The notes beneath the pieces were generated by a model. It saw only the letters and a program-made list of their open reading frames with translations. It searched no databases and was not told the origin of the DNA. DNA of 64,000 bases, from positions 21,452,001-21,516,000 of the forward strand of contig OX579635.1 of the NCBI GenBank assembly GCA_951230915.1, read 5' to 3'. A program made the position numbers and the translations under genes. Source of the DNA: Antitrichia curtipendula. Its lineage: Eukaryota; Streptophyta; Bryopsida; Hypnales; Leucodontaceae. Shown one piece after another: positions 1 through 11,769 of the stretch; position 1 is the first letter of the stretch; each line of letters opens with the position of its first letter.

Positions 1-1309
1 AGTTTTGGCATTATGAAACTTGAAGTGGTGAAATGGAGTGTAAGTGTCACAAATTTAAAAACTTCAATGAACAAAAGCAAATAGTTTCTACACATGTCAA
101 AAAGTTCACTCATTATTTGATTTATTTCATAGTCAATCTTAAGGGACATTGTTGAAAAATCATAGCAATGGTGAAGGGAGTTAGAACTGACAAGAACCAC
201 TCATTAGTATCCATTATAGACAAAAAATAGTCATTTTGGACAACAATAAAAAATTTATTATATTTTTTGCTTTGACAACCTATATATAATGTATCTTTTG
301 TAACTAAGATATGAGTTGATTAAAATATATGTAACAAATTCTTAGATTTGTCATTTGATTGCAAATAGAATTGCAAACTTAATCAATCTCAATATGTGTA
401 ACGACCAATTGGATAACAATGGGTCATCCTACTTTAGATTCTTGTTTTATTCATTCCTTCAAAAGGAAGTAATCATGGGAGGTAGTGAAGTAGCAAGGAT
501 ACTAACCCTTTCTTATCTATACAAAACATGAACACGAAGCATGCAGCTAGTGGAACTACTCCCAATAGATTCTTTCATTCAAGATGGTATTTGGACCAAT
601 GTTATATCATTGATATCCATGGCCATCGTTGCTATTGGGGTAGGCCGGAGGTCCATAAATGGACCATTTACATACTGATTTGTATTTGGGAGAAACTAAA
701 CTCCTTGAAGTATTTTTATGTAAATTTTATCAAAAGAAAAATGGAATTGACATATAAACCAAGTCATTTCATTTTTTGGACCTTATTTGAATTAATTATG
801 CATTAGATGTTTTATCCAGCCTCCGAAAGACCGTGAGTTCTCCAAAGTTTATGGACTATGGGAACTTGGCTGTAGAAGCAGCTTAACGTGGCCAAGAGAC
901 TACCAAGTTAAATAATATTTATTCTGTGTTTTTTTCAAATAAATAATTATGTGTGTACATTTTTCTATTTTTCTAAATTAAATTATAAATAAATAAATAA
1001 ATAATCTGATTGAGTTGTTGTGGTTTATAGCATAGAAAACAACCATGAAACAATCTCTTCGAGGCCCAAAAAACATCTAATGAATTTTTGAAGTTGAAAA
1101 TGCAAAGGTAACTAAAATGGACCACCTCTTACCAAGTGTATACTCCTTGTACATTGATGTACAATTAAGAGTGCAAACTGTAATTCTACATTTAATGACC
1201 AGTTTAGATCCTAGTCCATTACTATATTTGGTTTGATTATCATTTGTGCATTGTGATATGATTAAAAGAGGTTTTTTCTTTGTGGACTAAGTTCTAAATA
1301 ATCTTGGTA
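1..1309. other. AT-rich intergenic DNA with a MITE fragment
   Basis: No convincing gene. Around 640-830 and 1075-1180 lie degraded pieces of the GGTAGG-type miniature inverted-repeat element described at 30457 and 43396. They share core phrases such as AAGTTGAAA, ACTAAAATGGACCACC and TTGTACATTGATGTACA. A short AAAT microsatellite lies near 985-1004. The short open frames here have no recognisable composition or domain. Confidence 0.5.
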
Positions 1310-1492
1310 ACTAAAGTAGCTTTAATCAATACTACCCCCTAGCCTAATATCATCCAAATGTAAAGCCACTCATTGATTCTAGGCTAAGAATGTAAGCTAT
1401 AATAAAATTCTACAAAATTAACTAGAATCAATGAAGGCCGTACATTTGGATGGTATTTGGTTAGAAGTCAGTATTGGGTAAAGTGATCTTAA
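1310..1492. repeat. Foldback (inverted-repeat) element
   Basis: Two imperfect inverted arms, about 1310-1386 and 1419-1492, flank a spacer of about 32 bases. Shared blocks read ATCCAAATGTA, CATTGATTCTAG and CAATACT in opposite orientation. The arms pair over about 70 bases with small gaps. This looks like a snap-back MITE. A hairpin RNA is an alternative that the sequence alone cannot exclude. Confidence 0.6.
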
Positions 1493-4400
1493 ACCAAAAT
1501 TAAAACCAAGACCAATTAGAACCAAGGATAAGTTCAATATAAAATTAATATTCATTCTTCAAAGAAAACTCTACGTATCAAATAGCTATTGGTTCATTTG
1601 GTTGGAAATCTTACAAAAATTAAAAAATTATTTGAATCTAAAAAATGAATATACTTATTTTTTCTTTAGAAGATGCATGGGAACAAAAAATATGATAAAT
1701 GTTTCTTATAATTACCTACCTAAAAGTGATAATTTAACTACACTATCCCAAAAAATATTATATTTTGACATTTTTCTACAGCTTTTACATACAATGTCAT
1801 TTTTTAAAATTTTAGTAATTTGTTGAAAATAATATAAAAAATAAACATTGTTTGGGAGTAGTACTAATTGTGCCACAAAGTACACTTCTACTTCATTTCA
1901 AAATTATAAAAAAATAGTTGTACACTTATATATATTGTATAAGCATAAGTATATGTAAGTAAGAGAATTATGATTGCCTACTTAATTTGGTTTCCAAATG
2001 CAAAACTTGCCTTTAGAATAAATTCTTTAATGTGTGACAAAAAATATTTAAGAAGATTGAAGAATGGATGTACAATTGCAATTTTGGTACTTTATATAAT
2101 TTCTCACAAATAAAGAGAGTTCATTGCCAAAATTCAAAATTTTAGTGTTTTATAGCCTTGTATTCTAAATATGAACATATTTCAAATTTTAGAGTGATTT
2201 TTGGCTATGGTAGATATCCACAATTAGAATCTAATACAAAGTTCAATCTCCAACCAAATGTTATACAAAATGATAAACCATAATATTGCAACATTTGAAG
2301 TTATAAATTTATTTAGTTAGCATATTATTTTGTATAAAAGAATTGTATTTATCCATTTGTAATTACAAAACCTTATAGTGAAGATGTGAGGGCAAAAATT
2401 CCATTACAAAGTAGAATTATATGGGAGACATTGTTAAATAAATAAACTCAAATTTCAAAGTCTATTTAAAAAAACAAGTTTTTGCAATTGAACAAAGTGA
2501 AAAGAGTAAATACACTACTTTGAAGTCAAATCTTAAAGATTAGTTGCCAAACACTGTTTAGAGGCCTATATGACTTGAATTTGTCTTTAAATCAATCCAC
2601 ATGATTGAATTCTTATGCATCTTCCTTGAAAGAAGAAGAATCTCCCATTGGTTATAAAATTTATGTGAAATCTTTCATTTTTAAAAATAAACTATTAATA
2701 TATTGATGCACCCCTCTAAATATATATATTTTTTTTTAATTATTTTATTTGAGATTTAGACCACTCAGTTATAATTTGCCTATATTTAACCGCTTGAATT
2801 GATCCTTTACAATTTGATCCAAGTGACTCATATTTGCTCAACCCTATTCTAAATAGACTAATTATAATTATTATATTGTCTTTTTAACTAGGTTGCCCTT
2901 ATAATTAGGTTATTAATATCCCAATATAATATAATAGTTACATGACGGTTATCCCAATATAATATATAGTTACATGACAAAAAATAGATTTCAAAATTTA
3001 TAAAGTGTATTCATAATAGAAACTCATATCAATAATTTTATTGATTATAAAGTAGTGTGAAAAGTCAAGAAAATAGTGTAAGGCAACATAATGAGAATAT
3101 TTGGTATAGTGCTTTCAATAGATTAGGATCTATATCCATGTTTATGAATGATTAAAAGGTTTTCTAAGGAAGAAATTTGGTATGATTGGTCTTTGTTTAT
3201 TCACTAGAAGCCATCTCAACATGATGGTTTTGATTGTTTTATTAGGGTTTAAATGATTAAAGGAACTTTTATCAATGTTTGGTTGTGCGCATTTTTTCAA
3301 TACAATATAGAAAGCTCAATTCAACTTCATCTTGTATAGTTGTATTGCATCTATTGCCATTTGTGGGCTCATTAGTGACCAAATTGTGTTGCATGCTCAG
3401 TTGCATGACCTTGATTTCCTAACCTTTTTCTATAATTTTCCACCAACACTTCATTATGGCTTTACTTCCAAAAATCTTGTAATTTACTTTCTCTCTTTGG
3501 TGTCACCCATGTCATTTGAATGGAATTTTGCCATTTGAATATAATTGCCAATAGGTCAAATCTCTCATTGTAATGTTTGTTTTTATACCTTTTTAGAATT
3601 CACTCAAGTCATGCACTAAGTTGTCTGCTATCTTGACAATTGATACGTAAGCATTGAAGATATATAGGGATTTCATTTTTGTAACAATGAATTGATTCCC
3701 TCATTGCTACAATTGGAGATGAATGTCTCTTGTAGTGGTTAATTTTGTATTTCTTGTTGAACTCTACTCTACCTAATTTGGGATCTTTGATTCCAAATAT
3801 TATAAATGTGATCATCAATGGTGAATAGTAAGTTCTAGTGTTTTTCCTAAGGCTAAAATATGGTACAATGAGTGTGTATTCTAAATGGCTTCACATTCAT
3901 GAGTGTTTGTAAAACAACTGAGGTATATGCATCAATATTCATAAGTGAACCCCTAAAATTTTAAGGGGCCTACTTTGGGCTTTTAGAAAACTTGGGTATA
4001 GTGGAACCACCAATAACCAACCAAAGAAGCATTTGTAGACATGATCTAGAGTAGTGCAAGGCAAAGCAAATATTTTTGGAAGTGCAGAGATAGAAATAAT
4101 GGGGATTTGCCAAAAATTTGGTAATTTTATTGCTTGAACTAAAATTACTGTGAATTTTGAAAGACAAAAGTTGGTCTAGATCCATGTCCAATGTCTAAAG
4201 TCATCCAATTCCAATCATTCAAGAACTACTTTCATACTTATTACTTCCTACTTTCTTGCTCACTACTTTGGGATATGTGTCATGACCTTATTAGTGTAAA
4301 CCTTGAAAAGGAGGAAAAAACACATTCCAAGCTTTGGCTGGAAATAACTGCACTCTTTAAGTTGGGTTAGTATGGGTCTTTGGTCGGGAATGGGTGGTCC

Positions 4401-4907
4401 TACCTCTGGCTCTTTTGACTTTAAATTTTAAAATTTTAGTATAATTTTTTTAGGATAGCCCCATATCATCATGCTCTACGTGCAAAGCTCTATTTCATGT
4501 CATTCTAATAAATATTGCTAGAGCAAAGTTATATGATTTGAATGTCAAAATGGGCAGCTAAAAATATACATTTGGATGATTGCAAGAAATATTTGTCCTA
4601 TTCTTTGTCCCCTTAGCCTTGGATAGGTGTTTATTTGCTCATATCTTTTGCGTTGTATGTCAATTTTATATTAAACTTGAAATGTAGGTACATGTAGTAG
4701 TTGCAACTTTGCATAATTTTGTACATTAAAAAAATTTATCAATTGGAAATTAGATGTCTACCTTGGGTATTTGATGTGGGGAGGGGGGGGGGAAAAGATA
4801 GTACTATTTTTGATTCAAAAATGAGAATATGAAGGTTCAAAATTGAAATACAAGGACTTCTTATAAAGCTACACAAGCCCAAGAAGAGATTTTTCAAAAA
4901 TAATAAA
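1493..4907. other. AT-rich intergenic DNA, no gene seen
   Basis: Very AT-rich sequence. The short open frames begin at non-ATG codons or show random composition. A G-run lies near 4780-4792. I see no coding region, RNA gene or well-bounded transposon here. Confidence 0.5.
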
Positions 4908-5300
4908 TTGTTCACCATCCACATGTACTCAAAGTGCACTACCTTTGCGCAAGTGCAAAGAACGCAATTTTTTTTAAAGATGAAAATGGTTGAAAAGGAG
5001 CATCTTCAAATAAATTTTTATTTTTTTTACTATTTTCTGAAAACCAAACATCAAAGTTTCCATTTTCTTAGTATTTTCCATTGGGTTTTTTTGTACATAA
5101 CTTTTAGAGATAAAATTTTCTAAATCTCAATTTTTAGAGACATTTTATTTTCAATGATTTTTAGTTTATACATATTTTATTTTATTTTAAAAAAAACATT
5201 CCAAAAGTCACAATACTTACTTAAATAGGCTGCTTTGAGCCAAAAAATGGTAGGAGTTACTTGCAGTAAGCTAGTGATCCATTTTTTAAAATTAAATTTT
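4908..5300 (+). repeat. Dispersed repeat, copy 1 (pair with 15285)
   Basis: This segment is recognisably the same sequence, in the same orientation, as 15285-15700. Both begin with ATGTACTCAAAGTGCACT, continue through GTGCA..AGAAC and AAAAGGAGCATCTTCAA, and end near a purine-poor stretch containing AATAGG..G..TTTGAG. No terminal inverted repeat is obvious, so the class is unknown. Confidence 0.65.
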
Positions 5301-6671
5301 TTATTTGATTGAATTGACTGATGTTTGCATCCAAAAATTATACCATCCTATTCCAATTGATGAGATGAAAGTTATGACAATTTTTATTTTTGGTCCAATG
5401 AAGAAAGAACAAAACAAGTTTATTTCACAAGTTGTATTTTTAACCTCAAACCAAAAAAAATTCAAATAAAAACAACAACATTGGATATGTGTTGCTTACT
5501 AGAATTTGTTTACCATTGGATCTTAATTTCATTCCAAATCTATTAATGGTTTAAGTTCCTCTTTCATCATTTACAATCTTATAAAGGAATAATTTATTTT
5601 AAGATGAATTTGAGATTATTTTTTGTTAAATTTTTTTACATGTGTTTTCAATCCAATTTGCAACATGCAGTCTAAATTGCACAAGTAATAGGATACACAT
5701 GTTTTTTCCTAAAAATACGGTAAGACAGAACCTACTCTCTACATTGGATAGAGATATTAAGGGGACCAAAAAATCAAAGGGACTTATTCTGGAAAACTCT
5801 GGATGTTTGAAGCATGATAAACAACCTTTGGACACTTCGATAATTATTGACGTACAACAAAGGTAGATATTTATATAGTGTATAATGTCGATTAATTAGT
5901 ATGGGTTCCCTTAAAACTCCTATCCAATATTGGATGGACTTGAAAAAACTATTTTTGAAGCCCAAGCATTATAATTTTGCAATCTATAAGCCGGTTTGCA
6001 CTCTAAAATTTTGAAAAGATATGTTTGAACAAAAAGATCATGCCACTAGATTCATAAAAGAATAAAAAAGATGAAGGCAATTGAAAAAAAGACCGAAGGA
6101 TTCTGTTAGAATTTTGCCAAATTGGTTTTGTCTTCTGCTATAACTTTTGAATTTTAAATCCAATGCTAAGAATAAAATATCTATTTCTAGATGTTTTGAT
6201 TTTAATTGTATCCTTTATTTTTCAAAAAATATAAAAAAATAATTTTATATTTAAAATTTAGGTTTTATAATTTATCACACTTTAAGAGGTTTTTGTTTTT
6301 AGTATTGGGGAGTACCCAAATTTAATGATGTAGAACTAAAATTTTGGTGGTCTATTCCCACACCATTGGAGCATGTTCCATATGAAGGGCATCAAGAAAT
6401 ACAGTATTTTATGTCCTCCACGTTTGCGTACATTTATGAACATTGAAGATGCTTTCAAGTTCATTTTTTGGGTAAAATCTCATCACACCAAGTCCTCACA
6501 AATAGCCAGTTTTTTATTTTTTAATTTATTTCACCAAACTGTTGCGAGAGCCATTGAAATACACCTATTCTTTACTTTGAATAGAAATTTTATGGATTCT
6601 TCCGCCGAATTTCTGCCGATGTTTTCAAATTGCAACCGTTTTTTTCCCAATTCCATCGGCTAACTTTGAAC
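5301..6671. other. AT-rich intergenic DNA, no gene seen
   Basis: No gene is supported. The open frames up to about 96 codons are low-complexity by-products of AT-rich DNA and have no domain signatures. Confidence 0.45.
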
Positions 6672-6904
6672 GGTCGGGGTGAATTGACCCCTTGCTTGTC
6701 CCGCCTAAGTTACTCTAGGGGGGCATGTTAAGAAAAAAAACCTATTTTGTGCTTGTTTTATTTATTTTCTACACCCCTCATTGCTAATTTGGGGCCTTTG
6801 ATTGCAAATATGAATTCAAAATTTTCAAATTTTATCATGTGTGGCAAATAAATAACTTCAGGGATTTCCCTCGGGAACAAGCAAGGGGTTAATTCACCCC
6901 AACC
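6672..6904. mobile_element. Mutator-like MITE with 8-bp target duplication
   Basis: Left end GGTCGGGGTGAATTGACCCC and right end (reverse complement) GGTTGGGGTGAATTAACCCC form terminal inverted repeats of about 32 bases. They continue into CTTGCTTG. The element is flanked by the direct repeat CTTTGAAC at 6664-6671 and 6905-6912. A target duplication of 8 bases with long terminal inverted repeats fits Mutator-like elements. The element is too short (about 233 bases) to code for anything. Two related elements follow at 6941-7400. Confidence 0.75.
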
Positions 6905-6940
6905 CTTTGAACTAGCCACCGGTTATTTTTTAACATCATT

Positions 6941-7400
6941 GTGGTGAACTGACCCCCTCGCTTGTCCCCTTGGAAAAACCCTGAAATTTTTTATTTTCCA
7001 TGCATGAATTTTTTTGCAACATCTGAATTGATATTTGCAATCAGAGGCTCCAAATTAGGACAAGGGTGGATTGACCCCCTCGCTCGGCCCTGCGGGCAAA
7101 CCCTGTTTTCTGCACATGATTTTTTTGCAAATTTTGAATTCATATTTGCAATCAAAGACCCCAAATTTATTACATGAAGTCAAGAATATACCGTGGAACG
7201 GCCCAAAATAGGGGGCTTTTTTTTTACATGCACCCCTAGTAAGGCCAAGCGAGGGGGTCAATCCACCCCGATCCAAATTAGCCGAGGGGGGCTCTAGAAA
7301 ATAGATTTTACACGGCCCAAAATAAGGGGCTTTTTTATTTTTATATGCACCCCTGGATGGCCACTTTGGCAGGACGAGCGAGGGGGCCAGTTCACCCCGG
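6941..7400. mobile_element. Outer Mutator-like MITE, interrupted
   Basis: The left end is GTGGTGAACTGACCCCCTCG and the right end at about 7375-7400 reads the same in inverse (CGAGGGGGCCAGTTCACCCC). These are the same terminal repeats as the element at 6672. Its interior is interrupted by the element at 7059-7271. I could not define the outer target duplication. Confidence 0.6.
7059..7271. mobile_element. Inner Mutator-like MITE nested in a relative
   Basis: Inverted ends contain GGTGGATTGACCCCCTCGCT on both strands. The direct repeat TCCAAATTAG lies immediately outside at 7049-7058 and 7272-7281, a 10-base target duplication typical of Mutator-type insertion. It lies inside the 6941-7400 element and has the same terminal repeat family, so one member jumped into another. 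Confidence 0.75.
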
Positions 7401-7671
7401 CCTGAGAGTCGAGCAATTCACAAGAGCAGAGTGATTCAGTGAACACCCGGCAGGTCAAAACGTCGGCACCAGGTAATTCTAAAGAAAGCACAAACACACC
7501 CGGGAACGTATCCTGCATGGCTGCATGAGGATAGGACGACGCAGCATGTTCCCAAATACTACACTGCAGCTTCAATTTTAGTCAACAAATTTAAATTTAA
7601 AATACTGAAAAGCGGTCTCCCAACTTCGTGTTCACACTGACCCATCCACGTCGCCGACTCACCACTTCACC

Positions 7672-7914
7672 ATGGCGGAGGGCGATTTAGCGTTTAGTTT
7701 TGGTTTTCGGGTTCCCAATTCTGGAGCTGGCTGGAATTCTGCGATGGAGTCCGTCATGGAGTCAACGCCGGGAGGGCGCGTGGCTCAGACTTCGGAGAAT
7801 CATATTTGCATCGCTGCATTCACACCTCGTCAGTGTGAATTTGTGATTAGAATTCGCTACTTCGCTACCTCGCACAGTTTTAGAATGATTCTTCCCAAAA
7901 TATTGCACTGCTGA
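7672..7914 (+). CDS. Hypothetical small protein or orphan first exon
   Basis: An 80-codon open frame starts at an ATG in a good plant context (CACCATGGCG) in a locally GC-richer stretch. The first half is rich in Gly, Ser and Ala and looks more codon-biased than the AT-rich surroundings. I recognise no domain, signal peptide or membrane segment. It could be a genuine short gene, the first exon of a decayed gene, or chance. No downstream exon was identified before the germin-like gene. Confidence 0.25.
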   Translation: MAEGDLAFSFGFRVPNSGAGWNSAMESVMESTPGGRVAQTSENHICIAAFTPRQCEFVIRIRYFATSHSFRMILPKILHC

Positions 7915-7919
7915 TCAAA

Positions 7920-8873
7920 ACTTCGGGAAGAAATCCACAAAACTTGCATCAATGAATTCACTGGAAATAAAAGTTACGGCAAGAAGGCGGATCTCTGTAA
8001 AGTACACTGATTTATCCTATGAGTGCAACTCTGAAAAATATTGACTGTATTGTACTAATTCTACAAATGAATGCGACAACGCGACATTAATTTTTTCTTT
8101 GTGGTGACACAAACTCTGCGCCCTCACTACTAGGATACATCAGCTTAATTAGTTCGTGCTCGCAATTTTCCCCTCTCGGTCAGCCCTTCCTTGAATTACT
8201 TGGGGACACCTTTCTCTCTAATTTTTGGATTTTACAGTGACAATCTTCAAACAATTTAAATAGTAAAAAAATAATAACCTTCTAAATTTCTTGGTTTTCA
8301 TACTCATATTTTCCACAAACCCTTGATTTCACTACAAATTTTGAATTACAACCCAAAAGAGTCAAAACATATCTTATATGAACAAGTGCAGCAATGGCAA
8401 GTGAGGCAACATAGCTATTTTTAAACATGTGGCTAATTGCAAAAGTCTTCCGTCTTCACCCAATAGAAATGCACAATCTTTATATGTCTATTTCATACAA
8501 ATTTTAGTATAATAATCATATGTGCTTTTTCAAAACTCTCATTTGAGTATCTTAGAATCATTCTACTATTTCCATAATCACAAATCACAAATGTATGACA
8601 CAAAATAGATTAATTCTTTCAAATGATGGACTTTAACATGCTACTAGCTAGTGCTTTTGTACCTAGAAGATTTTAGTCTCATTTTTATTTGACCTTGCTA
8701 CTTTCACAACACTGTTCCATCACTTACATTTCATAAACTCGTTCAGAAGGATGGACCCAAACATGCCAATACTACTTTTAAGTTTTACCACATGTCTTTC
8801 AACTTTTGAACTTTGGAGCCATGCATTGCACTCCATTGCTGATTTTCTTGAATCTCTCCCCAAATTTTGAACA
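7920..8873. other. AT-rich intergenic DNA, no gene seen
   Basis: No coding region is supported. The sequence returns to AT-rich composition after the GC-richer 7.4-7.9 kb stretch. Confidence 0.4.
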
Positions 8874-8980
8874 TCACCAATCTAATGCTGTAAAAGGCGT
8901 TGAATAAATGAGAAACATGCTTGCAGGGCACATTTCTCATTTATTCCGCCCCTTCACAGCATTGGATTGATGGTGAGTAG
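8874..8980. repeat. Inverted repeat able to form a long hairpin
   Basis: Arms at about 8874-8915 and 8932-8980 share AATAAATGAGAAA, AATGCTGT and CACCA..CAATC in opposite orientation, separated by a loop of about 16 bases. Pairing is near-continuous with a few mismatches around the central GGCG/GGGGCGG. It lies about 600 bases upstream of the germin-like gene. It could be a foldback element or a hairpin RNA precursor. Confidence 0.55.
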
Positions 8981-9436
8981 TACCGAAACAAGAGGGGCAC
9001 CATAATGAAACAATCACTGTTTTCAGAAGGAGAAGACTTCACCGTGACCACCTGGGGATACAAGAAACCGGTGAATTTGCTGATAACTTACTAAACGACT
9101 CGAAACCCCTTTTGGCACCACTTGACTGGAGTTACTATTTTTTATATTATTAAATGTGTATGTGGCGCTACGGGCTCAAGAGTCGGTATGTGAGCTGTAC
9201 CATATCCAGCAGTAGCGGTTGTAGAGTGTCGTGAGCTGCTTTCATGGAGCAACTCGTAGTATCGTAGCAACTCCGATCTGACTTCGAAGTTTAATGACCA
9301 TCCGGTGAAGGTGCTAACTTTTCAAGAGACAGCTAGTGAGGATTCAATGCTTACTGCATTAAGCCTAGTCCACAATTTGAACCACATGCATGAATGACCG
9401 ATTTGTGCGCTGCGGAGGCCATGGATCATTAGACAG

Positions 9437-9444
9437 TATAAAGG
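9437..9444 (+). promoter_or_regulatory. TATA box of the germin-like gene
   Basis: TATAAAGG lies about 120 bases before the ATG at 9565 in a locally GC-richer promoter. Spacing implies a transcript start near 9465-9475 and a 5' leader of about 90-100 bases. Confidence 0.6.
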
Positions 9445-9564
9445 AGGGACCAGCTGTAGCAGGTCTTTACATCTGCTCTCCTCACTGTCGGATCGGAGCT
9501 GGGATATATCGGCAACCGTCATTTGAGCTAGTGTGACTCATTTCAGTTGCTGTATTCATTTGCG

Positions 9565-10221
9565 ATGGCGAAACTCTGTGTGTCATTTCTGGTGGCCGCA
9601 GCATTCCTCGTGGCGTTTGTGTCCGCTGGGGATCCCGGCCCCATTAATGACTACTGCGTTGCCGACTTGAAGAACCCGTTCGTCTTCAATGGCCTGGCGT
9701 GCAAGTCTCCGGCGTTGCTGAAGGCCTCAGACTTCACTTTCACGGTGTTTCGCGCCGACGCCGACACCAACAACCCGGCGGGCGTCGGACTGGCGTTGGG
9801 CTTCGCAGCCATCAACTACCCGGCGCTCAACACGCAGGCGCTCTCTCTGGCGAAGATCAACTACGCCCCGGGTGGCTTGGTGGCGCCGCACACGCACCCT
9901 CGCGGCGCCGAGATCATCACGGTGACGAAGGGGAAGGTGTACGTGGGCTTCGTGGACACGGCGGGCAAGCTGTTCGCGATTTGGTTGAAGAAGGGCGATT
10001 TCTTCTTGTTCCCTCAAGGCTTGGTACACTTCATTTTGAATGGTGGCAAGCCGTCCATCACGCTGTCGATCCTGAATGCGCAGAACCCCGGCCTGCAGTT
10101 GGTTGCTCCCGCGCTGTTCGGGTCCACGCCGCCCGTACCCAGCCCGCTGCTGGCGAAGGCGTTCGGCACCTCCGTGTCCACCGTGGACTCCATCAAGAAG
10201 GTCTTTCAGCCGGCCCCGTAA
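9565..10221 (+). CDS. Germin-like protein (secreted cupin)
   Basis: An intronless 218-residue protein. A hydrophobic signal peptide covers residues 1 to about 21 (ending VSAG), so it should be secreted to the cell wall. The mature N-terminus has the germin box with Cys31 and Cys46, the usual disulfide pair. Cupin motif 1 (PHTHPRGAE) supplies metal ligands His109, His111 and Glu116. Motif 2 (GDFFLFPQGLVHF) supplies His155. All four Mn-binding ligands of the family are present. Germins and germin-like proteins form oligomers in the apoplast, and some have oxalate oxidase or superoxide dismutase activity; which applies here cannot be read from sequence. The start is the ATG at 9565; the frame is open a little further upstream, but only from a TTG. 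The coding region is strikingly GC-rich compared with its AT-rich flanks. Length is normal for the family. Confidence 0.95.
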   Translation: MAKLCVSFLVAAAFLVAFVSAGDPGPINDYCVADLKNPFVFNGLACKSPALLKASDFTFTVFRADADTNNPAGVGLALGFAAINYPALNTQALSLAKINYAPGGLVAPHTHPRGAEIITVTKGKVYVGFVDTAGKLFAIWLKKGDFFLFPQGLVHFILNGGKPSITLSILNAQNPGLQLVAPALFGSTPPVPSPLLAKAFGTSVSTVDSIKKVFQPAP

Positions 10222-10286
10222 GTGAATGGCATAGATCGATCGTGCACATTCAACGCAAGTTCTGGGCGATCTTGAGACGACCATAG

Positions 10287-11769
10287 GGTGCCTGCTTTTA
10301 CAATTAAGAGCTTCCGTCGATGGTGTTGTGTATCTTAGCACATTGAGTCTTGAGTAGTAAATCATAGTGGGGGTGATTTATGAGATAGCAGCCGGCGTTA
10401 GCATTTTTCATTAGCAGTCACAGGCTTCAGTATATTTCTGGAGGGGTAGAATAATTCTTTTAGTGATTGGTGGAGTTCAGGTTCCAGTCTTGTGTAATAC
10501 AGATCGAATCCTGAAGGATTGAAATTACCAACATTATTTGTGTTAACTTCATTAGATTTATTTCGCATCTTTTGACTGATGTACATAGACTTCATATCTT
10601 CACTGATGATTGGATGGACATGTTAGTTAGACTGGTGATTTTGAGCACGAAATTTGTTACGTGAAGGGCACATAGCAAAAAACGAGGACTGGTGGAGAGC
10701 TTAGGTACAGTACAGGGTCCTGGAAAAGTGCCAATCTCTTGGAATTTCGACATGATACAGCGCTCTGGTCTTTGCTGTTCCAGATCGGCTGTGATCTTTG
10801 TGATTTCGAATACCCGAGTTTTGGGTGGAAAATGAACTGTTCAACCGAAACTCTGACTTAGCTGAGAGAGTTGAAGTGAGCCTTAGAACGCAAAGCAGAG
10901 TCTACACTATATATCTAATTTTAGTGACACAAGGCTTTAATTTGAACAGTTTGCACGGTAGGACTTACTCCATTTCAGTATTATGGTGATGTCTGTTAAG
11001 AATCTTACGATGATGTTTCCGAGTGCCAGAATTGTGAATTTCAAGTACTCTGAATACTAGAATTTTCATATGCCAAAAAGCTCTAAAAAGTAGGAGGGTT
11101 ATAGATCTGAGATTCAGAAAGGTAAGTCGAACTCTGTCACTGGAAATTAAACTTCTTTTTATATCGAATGGTGATATCAGATAGTGAACCTTTCGACATG
11201 ACAAATATTGTAAAGGCGACTAGCAACATTTGTTATAAAACATTACCACAATTGAGGCCATAACAAGTTAAAATATCCCACAGCAGTAAGTTTTGCACTA
11301 AATTGTCCCTGCACATCGTCAGTCATCGATCTGGAGGAATATAATTACATATGCAAATACTGAGTCCACAGTGGTACAACGCACGTACACTTTCAATCTC
11401 AAAAAAGTTTTTGATTAGTCTCAAGATCCACACCCACAAGATACTTCCGTCTCCAAGCTTCACATCAAATGACGCTTGATTGAGTGCTTGATTTCATGCG
11501 AGCTTAGTCTTACGCAATAAGAAGAGGCGATTCTCAAATGTGATTTGCAAACTCTAAGCAATGCTTTGGTAGTATTTCGGGACGAAATTCTAGGGTTTAG
11601 AAACACGCAGGGCCAAAAAGACTCAGAAATAGTAAAATCTCACACTAGATGTCAAGAGCTCTGGTATCCCTAATCAACATCAGATATGGAGATAGCACTT
11701 ACTAAATAGCTCTAGAAAACTGATATCTTCAAACAAGGAGAGTTCTAGGCTCCCTCTGGTACCACACTG
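10287..11769. other. Intergenic DNA, no gene seen
   Basis: This includes the 3' flank of the germin-like gene. No further coding region, RNA gene or bounded repeat is supported. Confidence 0.45.

Noticed and set aside
9699..10365. Long open frames in two other frames across the germin-like gene (195 and 212 codons)
   Set aside because: They arise from the high GC and strong codon bias of the true gene. Their composition is Arg/His/Gly-rich and shows no domain, while the cupin frame has all family motifs.
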